A stretch of 64,000 nt of DNA, taken from Microscillaceae bacterium. GTDB taxonomy: Bacteria; Bacteroidota; Bacteroidia; Cytophagales; Microscillaceae. Shown here in pieces: positions 19,451-28,356 of the stretch. Numbering within the stretch: position 1 is the stretch's first letter; each line of letters begins with the position of its first letter. The position numbers were made by a program, and so were the translations under genes. The notes under the pieces were generated by a model. That model saw only the letters and a list, made by a program, of their open reading frames with translations. It had not been told where the DNA came from and did no database searches. The stretch lies in contig JANWZA010000037.1 in NCBI GenBank assembly GCA_025054775.1, positions 23,073 to 87,072 on the forward strand. The letters are read 5' to 3'.

Positions 19451-19840
19451 CGGAAAAGGCTTAGCGAACACAAGGCTTTGAAAACCTAGTACAAATGTCA
19501 ATAGAAGTAAAATGTTCAATTATTTCCCTCAGCTTTGTTTTTGTTAAACCGATGTTAGTAGCAGTTTCTTATTCTAGTTGTTTATATGCTAGTTTATTCA
19601 GTTAAACTTTTAGTGTTTAAATGGAATAATGCTTTATCTATACTGTTTTAACAATGCTCTCTCTATTTTTACCGATGGATAGACCTGCAAATCACTCATA
19701 ATTAAATCTATGAAAATATTTAGATAGGCTACTTTCACTTGTATCCAAAAAATTCCCAAAAATTTACTATTTCAGAAAGTTTAATTTGTAATTGATGAGC
19801 ACTGCTCCAAAATATTTTTTTTGAAACGATGCCTAAAAAA
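19451..19840. other. Gene-free stretch before tRNA(CAU)
   Basis: About 390 AT-rich bases between the membrane protein gene and the tRNA promoter. I see no open reading frame with coding character, no tRNA-like fold and no clear inverted repeat with a T-run. Confidence 0.5.
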
Positions 19841-19871
19841 TTTGTAAAATGACAAAAAATTGTTACTTTTG
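19841..19871 (+). promoter_or_regulatory. Promoter of tRNA(CAU)
   Basis: TTTG at 19841-19844, a 19-base spacer and TACTTTTG at 19864-19871, followed by CAGCC. It ends 35 bases before the mature tRNA and matches the consensus exactly. The same -7 flank (TTTGCAGCC) occurs before tRNA-Arg at 28239. Confidence 0.8.
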
Positions 19872-19906
19872 CAGCCTAATTTGATAATAATTCAATTACT
19901 GTAATT

Positions 19907-19980
19907 GGACCCATAGCTCAGTTGGTTAGAGCATCTGACTCATAATCAGGGGGTCACAGGTTCAAATCCTGTTGGGTCCA
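19907..19980 (+). tRNA. tRNA with CAU anticodon, probably tRNA-Ile2, possibly elongator Met
   Basis: A 74-base cloverleaf: acceptor GGACCCA pairs with TGGGTCC, D-arm AGCTCAGTTGGTTAGAGC, anticodon loop CTCATAA (CAU), T-arm ACAGGTTCAAATCCTGT, discriminator A, CCA not encoded. CAU may mean Met or, after lysidine modification by TilS, Ile (AUA). C4-G69 and C5-G68 are present; these mark tRNA-Ile2 for TilS in E. coli, where the Met tRNA lacks them. Not an initiator type, since the anticodon stem lacks the three G-C pairs. A lipoprotein gene starts 36 bases further on. Confidence 0.93.
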
Positions 19981-20015
19981 CTTCTTGCTGCAGCCTTTAC
20001 CTTTAGCCTGCTTGT

Positions 20016-20702
20016 ATGAAACGGCTCAAGCCTCTCTGCGGGTGCTTATTACTTTCGTTTGCATTTGCCTGCAATGATCAAAGTAAGAATACCGAACAAA
20101 AAGCACAAGAATATTTGAGCCAGCATATTCAATTTTCAACACCTAAACAAGTGGCCCAAACCCCTAATTATTACTTGACCATATTCAGAGAAAAGAAAAT
20201 AGAAAAAATAGGATTAAGGTTATATAGGGGGAACTACCGACAAGCTATCAATAACGTAGTTTTTCTGTCCAAAAATTGGAAAATACACCGTGTTCTGTTT
20301 GACCATCAGGCTTTTGTTCACCAAATTGACGTCCCCACAGATAGCACGCAACGTAATTATATTACTTATATTGCTGCCATCAAAGATACAAATCAAGATC
20401 AACTAGTGGATGAAAAAGATACGCCTCACCTTCTTATCTCTGACCTTAATGGTGAAAATCTTACCAAAGCTACTCCCGATGATATAGAAATTTTGGATTT
20501 TGAATATTATCAGCAAGGCACCGAAATTTTGATAAGATACAAAGCTTGTAAGCCCTCTTTACCAAAAAATAAGATGGGAGTACACGAACACGAAAGGTTA
20601 GGGGTTTTTTACGTAGAAAGCAAGTATTTTGCTCCCATCAAAGGTTTGGATTCTATACTTAACAAGGTGCAAACCATAAGCAAAGCTCTTGTCAATGACT
20701 AA
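20016..20702 (+). CDS. Putative lipoprotein of unknown function
   Basis: A 228-residue protein with a lipoprotein-type signal peptide: MKRLKPLCGCLLLSFAFAC, where Cys19 follows AFA and is followed by NDQSKN. The mature part has no domain I recognise; a segment near the middle, AIKDTNQDQLVDEKDTPHL, resembles a single calcium-binding loop pattern (DxNxDxxxDxxD), as in dockerin or EF-hand repeats. It is predicted to be anchored in the outer membrane. The gene starts only 36 bases after the tRNA and no separate promoter is seen, so it is probably transcribed from the tRNA promoter. Confidence 0.8.
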   Translation: MKRLKPLCGCLLLSFAFACNDQSKNTEQKAQEYLSQHIQFSTPKQVAQTPNYYLTIFREKKIEKIGLRLYRGNYRQAINNVVFLSKNWKIHRVLFDHQAFVHQIDVPTDSTQRNYITYIAAIKDTNQDQLVDEKDTPHLLISDLNGENLTKATPDDIEILDFEYYQQGTEILIRYKACKPSLPKNKMGVHEHERLGVFYVESKYFAPIKGLDSILNKVQTISKALVND

Positions 20703-20863
20703 TACAAAAATTTTTATTAGGTTGTAGTCCTACAAGAGAAATTAAAGGCTTCTTGTTTTTAATTCTTTCTTTGATCTTAAATGATAGGGCAGTTCTATGA
20801 AATTTGTACATAAATAAATTATTTATGAAGATTGGAAAATTTTAAGGCAAAGTAGTAGAGTTT

Positions 20864-21715
20864 TTAGGTAACTATTTCAAAGCTAACATACTTACCGTGT
20901 AAACTTTGGGCTACTTCTGAAAGTTCTTGCTCTTTTTCAAATTCTACGAATAAGTGTCCGTGAGTAAGGATTCTAATATTCAAGTTAAGTTGAGTAATTT
21001 CTCTAAATACCTGCTTTTGGTAAGTTTTACATATGTTTGGGTGCTTTTGAAGGCTACGCCAGAGAGCTAACTGGTTGGCAATCCAAATGAAGGGATAAGC
21101 AAAAGGTAAAATTAAGAGCGAGGTGAAATTAGTTCTCACAGGGTGGATTTTAGCTATCTTGAAACCTGCTAACTTCGCCATTACGCGTAATTTTTGTATA
21201 CCTACCAAAAAGATATGCCCATAGTAAATTTCACTTTGTGGGTGCTTTTTAGCAAGCCAGACTGAGTCAATTTCATTAGGAGGTAGATGATGGTACACAT
21301 ATTCACTTTCAGCTAAAAAATAGCTTAATTTGGAACGAAGATTAGAATAATTGGGCGTAGTTATGAGAAGTTTGCCTTGGGGTTTAAGGATTCGGTTAAA
21401 CTCTTGTAAGGCCTTTACTTGATTAGCAAAATGTTCTATTCCTTCTTGACAAAGCACTAAGTCAGCATAATTATCAGCAATAGGTAATTTTTCTAATACA
21501 TTAGCATATTGGCAAGTAAGTGGTTTAGCCTTAAAGAACTCGGGAAAGAGGTCATAAGCTTCTACTTTCGCTCCAATGCTGTATAGTGTCTGCGAGGCTG
21601 CTCCGCTGCCCGCGGGTATGTCTATTACGATTTTATTTTTAAGCCAAGCTTGGTTTTGGAGAATGTATTTATTTACGTGAAATTTTATGTCTTTGGGAGC
21701 AGAAAAATTAAACAT
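20864..21715 (-). CDS. Class I SAM-dependent methyltransferase
   Basis: A 283-residue methyltransferase. Motif I is VIDIPAGSGAASQTL, the acidic end of strand 2 is VEAYDLFPE, and strand 4 is LVLCQEGIEHF, followed by RILKPQGKLLITTPNY as in small-molecule and lipid methyltransferases. The C-terminal part has a hydrophobic stretch (TSLLILPFAYPFIWIANQLA) that may touch the membrane. The substrate is unknown. It stands alone, convergent with the lipoprotein gene; alanine dehydrogenase lies 139 bases upstream on the same strand. Confidence 0.87.
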   Translation of the reverse strand: MFNFSAPKDIKFHVNKYILQNQAWLKNKIVIDIPAGSGAASQTLYSIGAKVEAYDLFPEFFKAKPLTCQYANVLEKLPIADNYADLVLCQEGIEHFANQVKALQEFNRILKPQGKLLITTPNYSNLRSKLSYFLAESEYVYHHLPPNEIDSVWLAKKHPQSEIYYGHIFLVGIQKLRVMAKLAGFKIAKIHPVRTNFTSLLILPFAYPFIWIANQLALWRSLQKHPNICKTYQKQVFREITQLNLNIRILTHGHLFVEFEKEQELSEVAQSLHGKYVSFEIVT

Positions 21716-21854
21716 AAAGTAAAAAATTAGCTTAATCTGTACTCAAAATTAATTTTTTTTACGAAAACAGCAGGTTTTTCTGCTCAAAAGATTAGGTATG
21801 GATTAAATGTACGATTGTATTACTTTTTTCAAACTATTTCAAGCTATATTTAAG

Positions 21855-23087
21855 CTAACGCAGAGCGGCGGCCAAGAGAGCAAGATCTTTGTGAGGTAAT
21901 CCAAAACTTTGGGCAATATCTTCATTGGTAAGACTTCCTTTGAAACAATAAACCCCTTTCATAAAACCGGGATTGCTCAGAATCATATTGTCAATAGAGC
22001 CACTTTCTCCGATTTCTATCAAATATGGGGCAAAAATATTACTCAATGCGGTGCTGGAAGTGCGTGCTACGCGTGAGGCGATATTAGGAACGCAATAATG
22101 CACTACACCATATTTGCGAAAAACAGGGTTTTGCAAAGTACGGACTTCGGAGGTTTCAAAACAACCACCTTGGTCGATGCTTACATCAATAATCACGGAG
22201 TTGGGCTTCATTCGGCTTACCATCTCTTCGGTAACTACGCAAGGGGTTTGCCCTTTTTCAGCACGGATAGCGCCGATTACTACGTCAGCACGTGAAATAG
22301 CTTCACTCATGGCTACATAATCTAAGGTAGAGGTGTAAACCTGTTGTCCCAAGGCATATTTAATGCGTCGCAATTTGTAGAGGTGTTTGTCGAAGATTTT
22401 TACTTCTGCTCCTAGCCCCATGGCGGTACGTGCTGCATATTCGGCGACGGTGCCAGCGCCTAGGATTACTACTTTGGTAGGGGGTACTCCTGTAATTCCT
22501 CCTAAGATAATACCTTGTCCGTCATTTAAGCTACTCAATAGTTCTGCTGCAATAAGCATTACGGTACTACCTGCAATCTCACTCATGGCTCTTACTAAGG
22601 GCATAGTTCCGCTGGAGTCTTCTATGTATTCGTAGGCAATACAAATCAATTTTTTGTGTAATATAGCTTTGATGTAATCTTGCGTAAGGCGGGCTTTGGG
22701 TAGAGCGGAGATAACGGTTCTACCAAAACGCATATAATCAATCTCTTGCAAAGTTGGGGGAGTAATTTTAAGAATGATATCTGCTTCAAATACTTCTTGC
22801 GGGCTGTAGCAGATAATTGCTCCTGCATTAGCATATTCTAAGTCTTCAAATTTAGCTTGTAAGCCTGCTCCACTCTCTATACGGATTTCGTGTCCGTGTC
22901 GCACCAAAATTTCTACGGCCTCAGGTTTGAGCGCGATGCGTTTTTCATCTTCTCCGTTCTCTTTGGGTATGCCGATATATAGCTTTTGTGATTTCTTTTT
23001 TAACGAAGCGAGCTGTTCCTCTGGATAGAGGAGCACTTGCCCTTCGGCTATACTTTTGATTTCGCTTTGGTACGATTGCTTTGCCAT
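21855..23087 (-). CDS. ald: Alanine dehydrogenase
   Basis: NAD-dependent enzyme that interconverts alanine and pyruvate plus ammonia, 410 residues. The family's early segment IGIPKENGEDEKRIALKPEAV is followed by the substrate region, then a Rossmann motif VVILGAGTVAEYAARTAMGLGAEV and IIDVSIDQGGCFETS. About 35 extra N-terminal residues precede the conserved part, a feature of the long Bacteroidota form. Lysine-pathway and transhydrogenase relatives share the fold; the IDQGGCFETS motif supports alanine dehydrogenase. It follows the nif3/zinc-ribbon pair by 87 bases on the same strand. Confidence 0.9.
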   Translation of the reverse strand: MAKQSYQSEIKSIAEGQVLLYPEEQLASLKKKSQKLYIGIPKENGEDEKRIALKPEAVEILVRHGHEIRIESGAGLQAKFEDLEYANAGAIICYSPQEVFEADIILKITPPTLQEIDYMRFGRTVISALPKARLTQDYIKAILHKKLICIAYEYIEDSSGTMPLVRAMSEIAGSTVMLIAAELLSSLNDGQGIILGGITGVPPTKVVILGAGTVAEYAARTAMGLGAEVKIFDKHLYKLRRIKYALGQQVYTSTLDYVAMSEAISRADVVIGAIRAEKGQTPCVVTEEMVSRMKPNSVIIDVSIDQGGCFETSEVRTLQNPVFRKYGVVHYCVPNIASRVARTSSTALSNIFAPYLIEIGESGSIDNMILSNPGFMKGVYCFKGSLTNEDIAQSFGLPHKDLALLAAALR

Positions 23088-23174
23088 ACTTGTATTAAAT
23101 GAGGTGGTTTATTTTGTAGGCTTTTGAAGCAAAAAGAGCAAACCTTCTTGGGTGTGTGGCTTGCTCTTTTTCTA

Positions 23175-23978
23175 CTATTCTTTGGTAATGCTGAATATGT
23201 TGTCTTTAATTCCTATACGTCGGGTAGATTTTTCGGCTGTTGTAGAATTTTCTTTTTCCTCTACACTTGCTAAGATTCTACCACAGTGTTCACAAACAAT
23301 GATTTTTCGGTTCTCTCGGATTTCTGCTTGGCGTTGGGGCGGCACGATATTGAAGCAGCCACTACAAGCATCTCGTTTTACTGTTACTACTGCCAAGCCA
23401 TTGCTTGAATTTTTACGTAAGCGTTCATAGGAGTACAGTAGTCGTTCTTCTATATTTTTAACTTGTTTTTCACGTTCTTTAAGCAGGCGGTTCTCCTCTT
23501 CTTCGCTCTCAGCCATAATGGTCTCTAGTTCGGCTCTCTTATTTTCAAGGTCTTTTTTTCGTTCATTAAGTTTTTTGGTAGTTTCTTCAATATCAATCCT
23601 TTTTTTAGCTATTTTTTCGTTAGCTTCTCTAATTCGCTTTTCACAAAGTTGAATTTCCAGCTCTTCGGCTTCAATTTCTTTGCTCAATGCTTCAAATTCG
23701 CGGTTATTTCTCACATTGTTTTGCTGTTCTTTATATTTAGCGATTAGTTTTTCAGAGTCCTTACGGATTTGTCTTTTTTCTTCTATATCACTTTCTAATT
23801 TTTTGATATCGTTCAAAAAGTTGTTAATACGTGTTTGAATACCTGCAATTTCGTCCTCTAGATCTTGGACTTCGTTAGGTAAGTCGCCTCTAATTTTTTT
23901 AATTTCGTCTATTTTGGAGTCAATAGCTTGTAATTTGAGCAAGGCTTGTAACTTTTGCGCAATAGTACGTTCCACCAT
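23175..23978 (-). CDS. Coiled-coil zinc-ribbon protein (DUF164 / CT398 type)
   Basis: A 267-residue protein made of a long charged coiled coil (about residues 5-190) and a C-terminal zinc ribbon with Cys pairs CSGC (before FNIVPP) and CEHC (IIVCEHCGRIL). This family is typically next to nif3 in many bacteria; here its start lies 6 bases after the nif3 stop. In Chlamydia the relative CT398 binds sigma-54 and type III secretion components, but no function is established in Bacteroidota. Confidence 0.92.
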   Translation of the reverse strand: MVERTIAQKLQALLKLQAIDSKIDEIKKIRGDLPNEVQDLEDEIAGIQTRINNFLNDIKKLESDIEEKRQIRKDSEKLIAKYKEQQNNVRNNREFEALSKEIEAEELEIQLCEKRIREANEKIAKKRIDIEETTKKLNERKKDLENKRAELETIMAESEEEENRLLKEREKQVKNIEERLLYSYERLRKNSSNGLAVVTVKRDACSGCFNIVPPQRQAEIRENRKIIVCEHCGRILASVEEKENSTTAEKSTRRIGIKDNIFSITKE

Positions 23979-23984
23979 ACGACG

Positions 23985-25085
23985 TTAGATGAAATAGTTA
24001 ACAGGATTAGTGCTAGTATTGGCTAAATAAATAGCAAAGCTAGTAAATTTTTTGGATAAAACCTCAAAAAGGAGATTTTTCGTAAAAATTTCACTTTCAT
24101 AATGCCCAATATCGGCTAAAATAATGCGTTGGTCTGCTTCAAAAAATTCATGATACTTTATATCAGCTGTGATAAAAATATCGGCTTGATGGGCAATAGC
24201 TTGAGGTAGAAGAGAGATCCCTGCACCACCGCACAGGGCTATGGTTTGAATTTTTTTATCCAACAAGGCAGTGTGCTTAATACAGGTAAGGTGCATTTTT
24301 TGTTTCAAATAAGCCAAAAAGTCATGGGCAGGCATAGCTTCGGTGAGAGTACCTATAGCTCCCGAACCAACTTCTTGGTTATGGTTTTCTAATAAATGCA
24401 AATAATAGGCGATCTCCTCGTAGGGATGGGCTTGGCGAAGAGCTTGGAGGATTTTATTTTGCAGATAGCTAGGGAAAATAACCTCTATGCGGTCTTCTTG
24501 TACTTCCTCTAATTGATTTGCCGTACCTATGTGCGGGTTTGCGTATTCATTAGGTTGAAATGTGCCGATGCCTGTGGTACGGAAGCTACAATTTTGGTAA
24601 TTGCCGATTTGCCCTGCTCCTGCTTTGCTGAGAGCCTGTAAGACGGGCTTGGTATGGTCTTGAGGCACAAAAGTGGTAAGTTTGCTCAAAGTGTGAGGCT
24701 TGGGCGATAGCACGCGTATATTTTGTAGCCCTAAAATTTGGGCAATTTGATAGTTGACTCCTTGCCAAATATTATCTAAATTAGTATGGATGGCATAAAT
24801 AGCAACATCGTTTCGAATAGCTTTGAGAATAGTTCGCTCTACATGATTTTTTCCTGTAATTTTTTTCAACCCTTTGAAAATGATAGGGTGATGAGCAATA
24901 ATAAGGTTACAATGCCTTTCAATTGCCTCTTGCACCACGGCTTCGGTGGAGTCTAGGCAAAGCAAGATGCCGTTCACCTCTGCTTGCAAATCGCCTACAA
25001 GCAAACCTGAATTATCGTAGCTTTCTTGATAGGATGGAGGTGCAAAATTGTCTAGATATTGTATAACTTCTTGAATTTTAGGCAT
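23985..25085 (-). CDS. Nif3-like dinuclear metal centre protein
   Basis: A 366-residue protein of the Nif3/YqfO family. Metal-site motifs are IAHHPIIFKGLKKI, YAIHTNLDNI and, near the C terminus, DIGHYESE. An inserted central domain (about residues 130-235) resembles the YqfO/CutA-like insert. The family has been called GTP cyclohydrolase I type 2-like, but the biological substrate is unsettled. It is followed by the zinc-ribbon protein gene, its usual partner. Its promoter lies at 25158-25189. Confidence 0.92.
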   Translation of the reverse strand: MPKIQEVIQYLDNFAPPSYQESYDNSGLLVGDLQAEVNGILLCLDSTEAVVQEAIERHCNLIIAHHPIIFKGLKKITGKNHVERTILKAIRNDVAIYAIHTNLDNIWQGVNYQIAQILGLQNIRVLSPKPHTLSKLTTFVPQDHTKPVLQALSKAGAGQIGNYQNCSFRTTGIGTFQPNEYANPHIGTANQLEEVQEDRIEVIFPSYLQNKILQALRQAHPYEEIAYYLHLLENHNQEVGSGAIGTLTEAMPAHDFLAYLKQKMHLTCIKHTALLDKKIQTIALCGGAGISLLPQAIAHQADIFITADIKYHEFFEADQRIILADIGHYESEIFTKNLLFEVLSKKFTSFAIYLANTSTNPVNYFI

Positions 25086-25157
25086 AGTTTTGTATGTAAA
25101 ATATAAGTAGACTCACAAGCAATAAAACTTCAACCATTCACTTATGATAATATAATG

Positions 25158-25189
25158 CAAAATTACGAAGTTTTACAAATTAGCACAAA
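25158..25189 (-). promoter_or_regulatory. Promoter of the nif3 operon
   Basis: On the minus strand, TTTG (plus 25186-25189), a 20-base spacer and TAATTTTG (25158-25165): an exact match to the phylum consensus, 73 bases before the nif3 start. Confidence 0.75.
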
Positions 25190-25195
25190 CCTCTC

Positions 25196-27073
25196 ATGCT
25201 TCAAATTAAGAATCGATATTTTGTAGATACGTGCAATCGTTTGGTACATTTTCGTGGAATCAATTTGAGCAACAATTCCAAATTTCCTTTTTTACCACCT
25301 TTGCCTACTAATGAAAGTAGGAATTTGTATAGCACCAAAACGATTTCGTTTCAAGGTCGCCCTTTTCCTTTACAAGAGGCTGACAATCACTTGCGTAGGT
25401 TGAAATATTTAGGTTTTAATTTGATACGCCTACTAGTGGTTTGGGAAGCTATTTGCCCTAACAGCCCTGAGAACTATGATGAACGGTATTTGGATTATTT
25501 GGTAGAACTTGTAAAAAAGATGCGTGAATATGAATTTTACGTTTTGATAGATGCCCACCAAGAGACTTGGAGCAGGTTTTCAGGGGGGAGCGGTGCTCCA
25601 ATGTGGACATTTGAACAAATCGGTTTTGAGGTAAGGCAATTCCATGAAGCAGGTGCGGCATTTATGCACCAACATACCTTACACTATAATACACGCTTTT
25701 GGGAAGCCAACTATGCTAAATTAGCTTCTGCTACCATGTTTACGCTCTTTTTTGCAGGTAGCGATTTTGCTCCCCTTACTTGCATACAAGGTGAAAATAT
25801 ACAACACTACTTGCAAAAACATTACCTTAAAGCCTTTCAACAAGTAGCTTTACGATTAGCTAGCTTCGACCACGTGTTAGGCTTTGAGGTTATGAACGAG
25901 CCTTCCGCAGGCTGGATTGGACAACAAGACATACGACAACTGGAAACACAATACCGCTTCGGGGCCATGCCTACTCCTTTGGAGGCAATGGCCTCTGGTT
26001 CGGGCAATGTATGTAAGGTCAGTAATTATACTTTTGACAGATGGGGCAGACCTAAACTCAAAGGCAAAGTTTTGCTTAATCACCGAGGTATCAAAGTATG
26101 GCAAAACGGCGTAAAATGTATTTGGAAACAACACGAAGTTTGGGATATTGATAAAAATAACCTCCCTGTGGCTCTCAAACCTAATTACTTTGCCCAAAAG
26201 CACGGACAGAAAGTAGATTTCATTCAGCAATATTATCTACCTTTTGTAAAGCGATTTGTAGAAATGATACATCGTATCAATCCTAATAAATGGATAGGCA
26301 TACACCAAGTTCGCGAGCAGCCTCCTCTCAACTGGCAGCAGATAGATATAAAACAGGCTTTCTTTGCTTTTGCTTGGACTGATCAAGTTACGTGCCGTAC
26401 ACAAAAATACCATGCTTGGCTTAACTATGACCACAAGCAACAAAAAATACTTTGTACTCAAAAAGCAATCATGACAAGTTTTGCTACACAAGTTAAAGAA
26501 CAACAAGAAAAAGCCACGCAACTTAATAAAAATGCTCCTGCAATTTGTATAAAAACGGGCATCCCTTTCAACCTCAACAAGCAAAAAGCCTATAAAACTA
26601 ATAATTTTGACCACATAAACCAAGCCCTTGACTTTTTGCTCAAAGCTTTAGAAAGCCAACAACAGCCTTACGTCTTATGGAATTATACACATAATAACCG
26701 TAACGACTACGGCGACGGCTGGAATTTGGAAGATTACTCCATCTTTAGCCTCTCGCAAAGAGGTAAAGAACGCGACCTTTATACAGGCATACGTGCTATT
26801 GAGGCATTAGCGCGCCCTTATCCTTTGTTTTTAGCAGGAAAACTCACCTGCCTTGAGTTCGACTACAAGAAACATATCCTGAAAATCGTATTTGAACATT
26901 TTGAAGGTGTACATGCCCCTACTGAAATTTTTTTGCCCGAAGTACATTTTCCTGAAGATAGCCTAATTACAGTAAGTGATGGAAAGTTTGAATTTATGCC
27001 TTACAAGCAAAAATTGATTTATCATCATAGTATTGAAAAGTTCATTCATACTATTACCATAAAACGCAACTAA
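25196..27073 (+). CDS. GH5-like glycoside hydrolase (glucocerebrosidase/steryl-glucosidase type), nucleophile replaced
   Basis: A 625-residue protein with no clear signal peptide. The GH5 fold shows as LVHFRGINLSNNSKFPFLPP, YLGFNLIRLLVVWEA, YVLIDAHQETWSRFSGGSG and the acid/base motif GFEVMNEPSAG (Glu235). The C-terminal region has PYVLWNYTHNNRNDYGDGWN and a beta domain, as in fungal EGCrP-type glucosylceramide and steryl-glucoside hydrolases. In those, the nucleophile lies in a GExGIPFD-like motif; here the matching stretch is ICIKTGIPFN with Lys453 at the Glu position (codon AAA at 26552-26554). The spacing of 218 from Glu235 fits. If the alignment is right, normal hydrolysis is lost. It is divergent from nif3. 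Confidence 0.85.
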   Translation: MLQIKNRYFVDTCNRLVHFRGINLSNNSKFPFLPPLPTNESRNLYSTKTISFQGRPFPLQEADNHLRRLKYLGFNLIRLLVVWEAICPNSPENYDERYLDYLVELVKKMREYEFYVLIDAHQETWSRFSGGSGAPMWTFEQIGFEVRQFHEAGAAFMHQHTLHYNTRFWEANYAKLASATMFTLFFAGSDFAPLTCIQGENIQHYLQKHYLKAFQQVALRLASFDHVLGFEVMNEPSAGWIGQQDIRQLETQYRFGAMPTPLEAMASGSGNVCKVSNYTFDRWGRPKLKGKVLLNHRGIKVWQNGVKCIWKQHEVWDIDKNNLPVALKPNYFAQKHGQKVDFIQQYYLPFVKRFVEMIHRINPNKWIGIHQVREQPPLNWQQIDIKQAFFAFAWTDQVTCRTQKYHAWLNYDHKQQKILCTQKAIMTSFATQVKEQQEKATQLNKNAPAICIKTGIPFNLNKQKAYKTNNFDHINQALDFLLKALESQQQPYVLWNYTHNNRNDYGDGWNLEDYSIFSLSQRGKERDLYTGIRAIEALARPYPLFLAGKLTCLEFDYKKHILKIVFEHFEGVHAPTEIFLPEVHFPEDSLITVSDGKFEFMPYKQKLIYHHSIEKFIHTITIKRN

Positions 27074-27170
27074 CCTATCTCTTTTAGGCATTCATAAAAA
27101 CTATTTCGTAATTTTATGCCTGGAAAGGAATGTTAACTGCTTTTCAAATCCATTCCTGTACTTATACTTA

Positions 27171-27190
27171 TTCATTCTTATTCATTCTTA
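27171..27190 (+). repeat. Tandem 10-base repeat in the folD leader
   Basis: TTCATTCTTA occurs twice back to back, followed by CTTTACTTTG, a near -7 element, just before the folD ATG at 27211. Probably only part of the promoter region. Confidence 0.4.
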
Positions 27191-27210
27191 CTTTACTTTG
27201 CATTAGTTGT

Positions 27211-28092
27211 ATGCAACTTATAGATGGCAAGCACGTAGCATCGCTCATACAAGCAGAAATTGCTCAAGAAGTACAGAATTTGAAAGAAAAAGGGCAAAAA
27301 ATCCCACACTTGGCGGCTGTTTTGGTAGGAAATGATGCTCCTAGTGAAACTTATGTAAATGGCAAAGTGAAAGCCTGTCATAATGTAGGGTTTGGCTCTA
27401 CCTTGCTACGCTTTCCTGACACAATTAGTGAAACTGCTCTTTTGGCAGAGATAGAAAAACTAAATCAAAATCCCGAAATAGATGGCTTTATTGTGCAGTT
27501 GCCTTTGCCTAAGCATATCGACGTAGTAAAAATTACTGAAGCGATTGACTACCGTAAAGATGTAGACGGTTTCCACCCTATCAACGTAGGGCGAATGGCA
27601 AAAAATCTACCTGCTTATATCTCTGCTACACCACTCGGTATTTTGAAGCTATTAGAATATTACCAAATTCCTACCGTAGGTAGGCATTGTGTTGTATTAG
27701 GCAGAAGTCATATCGTCGGTTCTCCTATGAGTATTCTTATGGCACGTAATACACCGATTGGTAATTCCACTGTAACGCTATGCCATAGCAAAACACAAAA
27801 TTTAGCTGAGTATACACGCCAAGCCGATATTTTAATCGCTGCCATAGGTATACCACAATTTGTGAAAGCTGATATGGTAAAAGAGGGAGCTATCGTGATT
27901 GATGTAGGTATTAACCGCATAGAAGATACTAAACGCAAGAGCGGTTTCCGTTTAGTAGGAGATGTGGATTTTGAAAAGGTAGCTCCTCGTTGCTATGCAA
28001 TTACACCTGTTCCTGGGGGCGTAGGACCGATGACCATTACTGCACTCATGCTCAACACTCTGCTTGCAGCTCAGAAAAAAGTGTACGGTTAG
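27211..28092 (+). CDS. folD: Bifunctional methylenetetrahydrofolate dehydrogenase/cyclohydrolase
   Basis: Makes 10-formyltetrahydrofolate (the Fmt cofactor) from methylene-tetrahydrofolate. It has 293 residues from the ATG at 27211, giving the standard start MQLIDGKHVASLIQAEI; the upstream in-frame ATG at 27130 adds a hydrophobic, repeat-derived stretch not expected in FolD. Motifs are SETYVNGKVKAC with the catalytic Lys, DGFIVQLPLP, DVDGFHPINVGRM, VLGRSHIVGSPM for NADP binding, and the C-terminal TPVPGGVGPMTI. It follows the GH5-like gene and precedes tRNA-Arg. Confidence 0.96.
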   Translation: MQLIDGKHVASLIQAEIAQEVQNLKEKGQKIPHLAAVLVGNDAPSETYVNGKVKACHNVGFGSTLLRFPDTISETALLAEIEKLNQNPEIDGFIVQLPLPKHIDVVKITEAIDYRKDVDGFHPINVGRMAKNLPAYISATPLGILKLLEYYQIPTVGRHCVVLGRSHIVGSPMSILMARNTPIGNSTVTLCHSKTQNLAEYTRQADILIAAIGIPQFVKADMVKEGAIVIDVGINRIEDTKRKSGFRLVGDVDFEKVAPRCYAITPVPGGVGPMTITALMLNTLLAAQKKVYG

Positions 28093-28211
28093 AGATTTGA
28101 AATAAACCCAAGAAACAGCACAAGGTTCACTTCGGGTATTTTCCTAATTGCTTGCTAATGAGCTACATACAAGAAAAATATCTATATAAAAAAATCATTT
28201 TTTTAATAATA

Positions 28212-28242
28212 TTTGGTTTTTTAAGAAAATTTTGTATATTTG
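28212..28242 (+). promoter_or_regulatory. Promoter of tRNA-Arg
   Basis: TTTG at 28212-28215, a 19-base spacer and TATATTTG at 28235-28242, followed by CAGCCC. Same spacer length and same downstream bases as the tRNA(CAU) promoter at 19841. Confidence 0.8.
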
Positions 28243-28257
28243 CAGCCCAAACAAGTT

Positions 28258-28331
28258 GCATCTGTAGTTCAACTGGATAGAATATCAGATTTCGGCTCTG
28301 AGGGTTGAGGGTTCGAATCCTTCCAGATGCA
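28258..28331 (+). tRNA. tRNA-Arg (UCG anticodon)
   Basis: A 74-base cloverleaf: acceptor GCATCTG pairs with CAGATGC, D-arm AGTTCAACTGGATAGAAT, anticodon arm TCAGA-TTTCGGC-TCTGA (UCG), T-arm GAGGGTTCGAATCCTTC, discriminator A, CCA not encoded. It reads CGN-type Arg codons, chiefly CGA and CGG. Its promoter lies 15 bases upstream, and an exported-protein gene starts 26 bases after it. Confidence 0.95.
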
Positions 28332-28356
28332 CTTGGTTTTTTTCTTTTTATTTTTC

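Noticed and set aside
20809..20827. AT-rich palindrome CATAAATAA / TTATTTATG between convergent genes
   Set aside because: Only A/T pairs mostly and almost no loop; too weak to call a terminator or operator.
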